Shown here piece by piece: positions 58,452 through 64,000 of a stretch of DNA of 64,000 nucleotides. Both the position numbers and the translations under genes were made by a program. Location: the NCBI GenBank assembly GCA_021151585.1, contig JAGKWX010000001.1, positions 1 through 64,000 on the forward strand. The letters are read 5' to 3'. The stretch comes from Alphaproteobacteria bacterium (GTDB lineage Bacteria > Pseudomonadota > Gammaproteobacteria > JAGOUN01). The notes below the pieces were generated by a model, which was given only the letters and a program-made list of their open reading frames with translations, made no database searches and was not told the origin of the DNA. Within the stretch, counting starts at the first letter, position 1; each line of letters starts with the position of its first letter.

Positions 58452-61400
58452 ATGACATCACACTTGACTCAAAAATACTCAAAAGCCACAGAGACTTTTG
58501 TAGAAAAACTACCCGGCTGCGGAACAGCGTTACTGCTTAGCGAATTATTGGAAAACGAAACGAAACCCGCGCTGATTATTTGTGCTAATAGTCAGGAAGC
58601 GCAACAACTGTTAGATGAACTGCCCTTTTTTCTTGGCAAACAATTTCAAAAAAATATTCATATTTTTCCTGACTGGGAAACGTTACCTTACGATGCTTTT
58701 TCTCCACATGAAGATATTATTGCTTCGCGCATTAAACAACTCGCAACTATGCTACAAGACCAAGCAGCAATTTATTTGGTCACAGCTGCAACCATTATGC
58801 AACGACTTTCTCCAAAAGAAAGCTTGGCAGCAGATATGTTTTTACTCAATGTTGGCGATAAATTTGACCTAGAAGAAACGCGTAAACGATTAATAAATTT
58901 AGGTTATCAATTCGTCAGCGAGGTGATGCGGCACGGTGAATTTGCTATTCGAGGCGCCATTATTGACATATTCCCTAGTAATAGTGACACGCCCTATCGT
59001 ATCGATTTGTTTGACAATGAAATAGATAGCATTCGTATTTTTTCTATTGAAAATCAACGTTCAATTGAAAAAGTAGGATGTATTGAATTATTACCAGCAA
59101 AAGAATTTACCTTAGATAGCAATAGTATTGAGTTATTTAGACAACAGTGGGAAAGACTATTCCAGAATAACCCAAGCATATGCCCTTTCTACCAAGCAGT
59201 GACATCCGGAAAACCTTTTGGAGGCATAGAATATTATATTCCTTTATTTTTTAATAAGATGTCATCTTTGTTTGAGTACTTACATAATGAATTTTCAATT
59301 ATTTACCCACAAAATTTACATCATATTTTAGAAAATACTTGGAAAGATATTAATATTCGTTACGAACAAAAGTCACATGATATTATACAACCTATTTTAC
59401 CACCTGAAAAATTATGGTTGAGCGCCGAAGAGGTTTTTTCATACCTCAAAAAATTCCCGCGCTATCGTTTACACCCGTCTACAACTTCTTCTAAAGATGA
59501 GTGGCGCCCTCCCTCTTTTCTACAATTAGAACAGTTGCTGCATCAACAAAACGCTCGTATCCTCATCGCCGCAGAAAGTGCTGGACGTAAAGAAATTATT
59601 AAAGCAACGTTTGAAAAGCAAAATATTACGTTCTCAGAACTTCAAACATGGAAAGAGTTTTTACATGGTAGTGAAAAACTATGCATTACTATCGCGCCAC
59701 TATGGTCTAGCGTTGAATTAAAAGAGCAACACATATTTATTATCAGTGAACATGATTTATATGGCAGAAAAATTCAACAAAGACGCCAAAAAACCTTGTC
59801 TAAAGCCGATGATGAACGTGTCATTTATCAACATATCGCCGAATTAAATCCTGGCGACCCAATCGTGCATCTTGAACATGGCATTGGTAGATATCTAGGA
59901 TTGGAAACGTTAACTATTGGCAATAGTACCAATGAATTTCTTGCGATTGAATATCAACAAAAAAATAAACTATTTGTACCAGTCGCCAATCTACATTTAA
60001 TCAGCCGTTATAGTGCCGGCGATGTGCAACATGCGCCTTTACACACTCTTGGTAGCGATCAATGGGGTAAGGCGCGAAAAAAAGCTTTAGAAAAAGCATA
60101 TGACATCGCTGCTGAATTACTCAGCATTTATGCGCAACGAGAGACCATGCTCAATGACGCCATGATTTTAGATACAACAGAATATGAGAAGTTTTGCGAT
60201 GGCTTTCCGTTCGAAGAAACTCCTGATCAAGCAGAAGCCATTAATGCCACTCTGCAAGACCTTCAATCTGAACATCCAATGGATCGTGTCATCTGCGGTG
60301 ATGTCGGTTTTGGCAAAACAGAAGTAGCCATGCGCGCAGCATTTATCACAGCATTAAATCATCAGCAAGTTGCCATTCTGGTTCCAACAACCTTACTCGC
60401 CGAACAACATGGTGAAAACTTTATTAATCGCTTCGCTGAGTGGCCAGTAAAAATTGCGGTTTTATCACGCTTTAAAACAGCCAAAGAACAAAAAGAAATT
60501 ATTGACTGCTTAAAATCTGGAAAAATAGACATCGTCATAGGAACTCATAAGTTATTACAAGAAGATATTAATTTTCATCAGTTAGGCTTGCTCATTATTG
60601 ATGAAGAACATCGATTTGGCGTTCGTCAAAAAGAAAAATTTAAAAAATTTAAAGCTAAAGTCAATATATTAACAATGACAGCAACACCTATTCCGCGAAC
60701 ATTAAACATGGCAATGTCAAAACTACGCGATTTTTCTATTATCGCTACGCCGCCGGCAAAGCGCATATCGATCAAAACATTTTTATTTGAACGCAATCGT
60801 GCAATTATTACTGAAGCTATTGAGCGTGAGCTACATCGTGGCGGCCAAGTTTTTTTTCTGCACAACAACGTCACAACGATTGAACATTGTGCTGAAGAAT
60901 TAAAAAATTGGTTACCACATGCCAATATTCGTTATGCACATGGCCAAATGTCAGAGCGCGAACTTGAAACAATTATGATTGATTTCTATCATCAGAAATT
61001 TAATGTTTTAGTGTGTACGACGATTATTGAAACCGGTATTGATATCCCAACGGCAAATACCATTATTATGGATCGCGCTGACAAATTAGGCCTGGCTCAG
61101 TTGCATCAATTACGCGGTCGCGTTGGTCGCTCTCATCACCAAGCTTACGCCTATTTATTGCACCCCGGCATGGCGAGTTTAAGTTCTGATGCAAAAAAAC
61201 GCTTAGACGCGATTGCTTCATTAGGTGATTTAGGCGCTGGCTTCCAACTCGCTTCACACGATTTAGAAATTCGTGGCGCTGGAGAATTGCTAGGCGAAGA
61301 ACAAAGTGGTCAAATGCAAGAAGTTGGCTTTTCTTTATATCTAGAATTAATTGAAAAAGCAATTAAAACGCTAAAATCAGGCGGACAACCAAATTATCAA

Positions 61401-61850
61401 TTAGATTTTGGCAAAGAAAACGAGGTCGATTTAGGCTTGCCAGCATTAATCCCTGAAAGCTATATGCCAGACGTACACTATCGCCTAAAATTTTATAAGC
61501 GCTTAGCCGATGCTTCTAGCAACATCGAATTGGAGAAACTACAAATCGAAATGATTGATCGTTTTGGCTTATTACCTCAGCCTGTGAAAAATCTCGTGGC
61601 AAGCATTGAAATTAAATTAATATGCCAAGACCTCGGCATTAAAAAACTGACAGCGACAAAAAACTATATTAAAATTGATTTTAGTGAATCAACACGAGTC
61701 GAACCCATTATTTTGATCAAGCTCATACAATCTCGACCCAACACGTATCAATTAGTGAACAACACCACATTTAAAGCAAATATTTCAGATCATGTTGAGA
61801 CTCAACGAGCTGAAAAAACAAAGGAAATATTGAAACAATTTATCACTTAG
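58452..61850 (+). CDS. mfd: Transcription-repair coupling factor Mfd
   Basis: Translocase that removes RNA polymerase stalled at lesions and recruits UvrA. 1132 residues, near the E. coli length of 1148. Modules in order: the UvrB-like N-terminal part (about 1-330, with FPDWETLPYDAFSPHED), the D4 RNA-polymerase interaction domain starting at LNPGDPIVHLEHGIGRYLGLE (about residue 470), RecG-like helicase with GDVGFGKTEVAMRA and DEEH (IDEEHRFG), MTATPIPRTL, the TRG motif region, and the C-terminal domain with YMPDVHYRLKFYKRL. All key motifs are intact. Confidence 0.97.
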   Translation: MTSHLTQKYSKATETFVEKLPGCGTALLLSELLENETKPALIICANSQEAQQLLDELPFFLGKQFQKNIHIFPDWETLPYDAFSPHEDIIASRIKQLATMLQDQAAIYLVTAATIMQRLSPKESLAADMFLLNVGDKFDLEETRKRLINLGYQFVSEVMRHGEFAIRGAIIDIFPSNSDTPYRIDLFDNEIDSIRIFSIENQRSIEKVGCIELLPAKEFTLDSNSIELFRQQWERLFQNNPSICPFYQAVTSGKPFGGIEYYIPLFFNKMSSLFEYLHNEFSIIYPQNLHHILENTWKDINIRYEQKSHDIIQPILPPEKLWLSAEEVFSYLKKFPRYRLHPSTTSSKDEWRPPSFLQLEQLLHQQNARILIAAESAGRKEIIKATFEKQNITFSELQTWKEFLHGSEKLCITIAPLWSSVELKEQHIFIISEHDLYGRKIQQRRQKTLSKADDERVIYQHIAELNPGDPIVHLEHGIGRYLGLETLTIGNSTNEFLAIEYQQKNKLFVPVANLHLISRYSAGDVQHAPLHTLGSDQWGKARKKALEKAYDIAAELLSIYAQRETMLNDAMILDTTEYEKFCDGFPFEETPDQAEAINATLQDLQSEHPMDRVICGDVGFGKTEVAMRAAFITALNHQQVAILVPTTLLAEQHGENFINRFAEWPVKIAVLSRFKTAKEQKEIIDCLKSGKIDIVIGTHKLLQEDINFHQLGLLIIDEEHRFGVRQKEKFKKFKAKVNILTMTATPIPRTLNMAMSKLRDFSIIATPPAKRISIKTFLFERNRAIITEAIERELHRGGQVFFLHNNVTTIEHCAEELKNWLPHANIRYAHGQMSERELETIMIDFYHQKFNVLVCTTIIETGIDIPTANTIIMDRADKLGLAQLHQLRGRVGRSHHQAYAYLLHPGMASLSSDAKKRLDAIASLGDLGAGFQLASHDLEIRGAGELLGEEQSGQMQEVGFSLYLELIEKAIKTLKSGGQPNYQLDFGKENEVDLGLPALIPESYMPDVHYRLKFYKRLADASSNIELEKLQIEMIDRFGLLPQPVKNLVASIEIKLICQDLGIKKLTATKNYIKIDFSESTRVEPIILIKLIQSRPNTYQLVNNTTFKANISDHVETQRAEKTKEILKQFIT

Positions 61851-61904
61851 TGTTAGACTTTTTATAGAGCTTATTACAAGCCTACTGAGATTTTGTATTT
61901 TATA

Positions 61905-61955
61905 TCTAGAATCCGCGGCTAGCTTAGCCACAAGATGTTAATTGCGGAATCTAGA
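61905..61955. repeat. Nested inverted repeat upstream of the patatin-like gene
   Basis: Outer arms TCTAGAATCCGC (61905-61916) and GCGGAATCTAGA (61944-61955) pair with one mismatch. Inside, GGCTA (61917-61921) and TAGCC (61925-61929) form a perfect hairpin with loop GCT. It starts 55 nt after the mfd stop and ends 41 nt before the preferred start of the next gene. No T-run follows on the plus strand. Confidence 0.6.
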
Positions 61956-61995
61956 ACAATACCGTCGCCATATGAACGTTAGATGCAAGGAATGT

Positions 61996-63786
61996 ATGTT
62001 TTTATTCAAACACGACGAAATTATAGATAGACTAAAAAAATATCCTATTTTTGACAAGTTTTCATTTCTTGCGTTAAAAAAACTTCTTGCGAAATCCGAG
62101 ATTATTGAACCCCCTACCGGCACAATTTTATTCCAAATTCATGAACCTTCAGATTGTGTTTACTATGTTATTGATGGCTATATAGAATTATTTTCCTCGA
62201 GTAATTGTAAGCATAAAATCGCTAGCGTTCGCAGCGGCAGCCTACTAGGCGAAACCAGCTTACTTGCCAATGAACCACATGGATTTACAGCACGTACAAA
62301 CAAGCATTCACAACTGATTAAAATTAATAAATCGACATTTTTAAAGTTTTTTGAAGATGATCCTCATATCTTAATGCCATTAACACAAAATGTTGCGAAG
62401 CGACTACGCAGATTGGTCATGGGTTTGGCATCAGAAAGTTATCCATTTAAAAATATTGTGCTATATAACACAGTAACATCGCTTACATTAGAGAATTTTA
62501 AATCGCATTTTCACAGCGATGCTTTGCAGGATGGAACACATATTTATGACAAACAAAATTTTATAGAATCCGGGTTAGAGTTACTTCCCTTTTTATTACA
62601 ATGTGAGAGCAAAACTGGCGTCAATATTTTTTTACTAGAGCCTAGTGATGATGCATGGCACAAAGGGGTTTTATTTCACGCAGAATATATTTACTTAGTC
62701 ACTAATGAACATAATTGGAATAGCTTTACAACTGATTTTCTAGATAAGGAAAACCCCTGTCCTTGTGATGTTGTCATTTATCACGAAAAATCACCACCCT
62801 ACAAAAATACAGACAAATTCCATGCACGTTATGCGTTTAAACGCCACCATCATTTTCACCATGAAAAATCATCATACCGACGTATTTATCGATACATGAC
62901 CGGACAAGCGATTGGCTTAGTTATCAGCGCAGGCGGGTTTCGTGGTTATGCTCATTATGGTTTAATTAAAGCTCTACTTGAATCTAAAATTCCTATAGAT
63001 TGCATTGGTGGCTGCAGTTTTGGCGCAGCCATAGGCGCAGGCCTTGCTGAGAACTTTGAATGGGAAACTTTTAAAACCATATATGAGAAATCTATCGGAA
63101 AATTCAGGGAAAAAAGAAAATTCAATCTTAATTTTACACTACCGATAACCTCTTTATTAAGCGGCAAACTTCCAACCGAAGTTTTGAAAGAAGTCTATGG
63201 CGACCGACTCATTGAAGATATTCCTATCAATTTTTTCTGTGTTACAGGAAATTTATCAACAAGACAAAAAGAAATAAAAGTATCTGGTGAAGTTTGGCAA
63301 TGGTTGCGGGCAAGCATCTCTATTCCAGGAATTTTTCCACCCGTAGAAAAAGACGGAAAAATTTATGTTGACGGTGCCGTGTGCACATCGCTACCTGTAC
63401 CAGATATGCGCGCATTATTAAATGATGCGGGCAAAATCATTAGCTTTGATGTTCGCTCGCCGCTATTATTAAAAGATAAATATCAATATTCCTTCCCACC
63501 GATATTACAATTTAAAGAATTACTTGCTTATAAACTCGGTTTTTCAAAAAGAAAATATGTCTTACCCAATATGATGGATATTCTTTTGGAATCGTCTTCG
63601 ATAGAGCAGTATCTTTATGACAGTGAAGGATTAAAAAAAGCAGATATTGTCATCGCCGCGGATACATCATCGTTAAGTTTTTCTGATCCATCCATCGGTG
63701 ATCCACAAAGTTTAATTGCTTATACTTTCGCAAAAGAAAAGCTTAAAGAACACCACGAAATGTTTGCAAGATGGATTGATACTTAA
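61996..63786 (+). CDS. Cyclic-nucleotide-binding domain / patatin-like phospholipase fusion (NTE-like)
   Basis: 596 residues from the ATG at 61996, chosen for the AAGGA just upstream; an ATG at 61972 is the alternative. Residues about 10-130 form a Crp-like cNMP/effector-binding domain (FDKFSFLALKKLLAKSEII, SGSLLGETSLLANEPHGFTART). A middle region of ~170 residues carries a histidine cluster (KRHHHFHHEK). The patatin domain spans about 305-490: an oxyanion loop SAGGFRGYAHYG, nucleophile motif GCSFG with Ser at about 341, and the catalytic aspartate in VDGAVCTSLPV at about 457. This is the NTE (lysophospholipase) architecture in bacterial form. There is no signal peptide; it is cytoplasmic or a translocated effector. 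It follows mfd after about 145 bp. Confidence 0.85.
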   Translation: MFLFKHDEIIDRLKKYPIFDKFSFLALKKLLAKSEIIEPPTGTILFQIHEPSDCVYYVIDGYIELFSSSNCKHKIASVRSGSLLGETSLLANEPHGFTARTNKHSQLIKINKSTFLKFFEDDPHILMPLTQNVAKRLRRLVMGLASESYPFKNIVLYNTVTSLTLENFKSHFHSDALQDGTHIYDKQNFIESGLELLPFLLQCESKTGVNIFLLEPSDDAWHKGVLFHAEYIYLVTNEHNWNSFTTDFLDKENPCPCDVVIYHEKSPPYKNTDKFHARYAFKRHHHFHHEKSSYRRIYRYMTGQAIGLVISAGGFRGYAHYGLIKALLESKIPIDCIGGCSFGAAIGAGLAENFEWETFKTIYEKSIGKFREKRKFNLNFTLPITSLLSGKLPTEVLKEVYGDRLIEDIPINFFCVTGNLSTRQKEIKVSGEVWQWLRASISIPGIFPPVEKDGKIYVDGAVCTSLPVPDMRALLNDAGKIISFDVRSPLLLKDKYQYSFPPILQFKELLAYKLGFSKRKYVLPNMMDILLESSSIEQYLYDSEGLKKADIVIAADTSSLSFSDPSIGDPQSLIAYTFAKEKLKEHHEMFARWIDT

Positions 63787-63928
63787 CGTTAACATCGCAG
63801 CGAATAGACTGAAGGTAGTGAAAGCACGTGCTTGTCTTTGAGATTGGAGAAAAATATCAAGAATATTGCCTAGATTCAATAGATTAAACTTATGCGCCAA
63901 GTTTTCACTGCCTAAACTAGGTTAAAAA

Positions 63929-64000
63929 TCGGGGTAGCCGGAATTGAACCGACGACCTCTTACACCCCATGCAAGCGCGCTACCAGACTGCGCTATACCC
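63929..64000 (-). tRNA. tRNA-Pro(GGG), missing its first two bases at the window edge
   Basis: The minus strand reads GGGTATAGCGCAGTCTGG... with D-arm, anticodon stem CTTGC/GTAAG closing the loop ATGGGGT (anticodon GGG), variable loop AGGTC, T-arm GTCGGTTCAATTCCGGC and acceptor 3' strand TACCCCG plus discriminator A at 63929. Pairing requires CG before the first visible base, so the gene starts 2 nt outside the window. The 3' CCA is not encoded: TTTTTAAC follows directly. A CCA-adding enzyme must complete it. Confidence 0.93.

Noticed and set aside
1..64000. CRISPR array, prophage, insertion sequence or toxin-antitoxin system
   Set aside because: No regular direct repeats with spacers, no transposase or integrase motifs and no paired small toxin genes were found on either strand.

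Overview
The window is chromosomal DNA of an AT-rich, Gram-negative gammaproteobacterium. Gene content supports this: lipid A/LPS genes (msbA, lpxK, kdsB, lptF, lptG), a division/cell-wall (dcw) cluster headed by mraZ beside rnpB, the eno-ftsB-surE-rpoS block, hda next to perM, ihfB, and a giant NAD-dependent glutamate dehydrogenase. Low GC, beta-barrel outer membrane proteins scattered among housekeeping genes, short intergenic palindromes and several trimmed proteins fit a host-associated Legionellales/Coxiellaceae-type lineage. That placement is inference; no rRNA or species-diagnostic gene is present. No insertion sequence, prophage, integrase, CRISPR array or complete secretion system was seen.

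Layout. 1-4000: clpA and icd on the minus strand, without clpS. 4.3-9.2 kb: an outer-membrane barrel, then mnmA, a GT87-like membrane glycosyltransferase and purB on the plus strand. 9.2-13 kb: a second barrel, lpxK and msbA (minus). 13-20 kb: dapD (plus), then a degenerate ANL/AMP-binding-like protein and the 1610-residue gdhB (minus). 20-37.5 kb: a long minus-strand run read as mraZ-rsmH-ftsL-ftsI-murE-mraY-murD-ftsW-murG-murC-[outer membrane barrel]-murB-ddl-[PAPS-reductase-like]-fdxA-yoaA-tsaB. Here murF is absent between murE and mraY, and ftsQ/ftsA/ftsZ do not follow ddl. 37.5-38.4 kb: a regulatory spacer with an MraZ-type operator and two perfect palindromes, then rnpB. 38.6-40.3 kb: a MATE-like membrane protein. 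40.4-46.4 kb: eno-ftsB-surE-rpoS and DUF2066-perM-hda (minus). 46.4-54.9 kb: ihfB, dcd, mrp, metG-ferredoxin-nth, lptF-lptG and pepA. 55-64 kb: an orphan 523-residue membrane protein, a histidine phosphatase, kdsB, mfd, a cNMP-binding/patatin phospholipase-like protein, and a tRNA-Pro(GGG) cut by the window end.

Most of the window is ordinary core genome. Peptidoglycan precursor synthesis (dapD, murE, mraY, murD, murG, murC, murB, ddl), septal synthesis (ftsI, ftsW, ftsL, ftsB) and outer-membrane assembly (msbA, lpxK, kdsB, lptF, lptG, barrels) make up the main functional theme. The points that deserve a second look are the rearranged dcw cluster with an embedded outer-membrane gene, the palindromes that fill its spacers, the mraZ-rnpB intergenic region, the ANL-like probable pseudoenzyme, the PAPS-reductase-like gene, the patatin fusion and the orphan membrane proteins.
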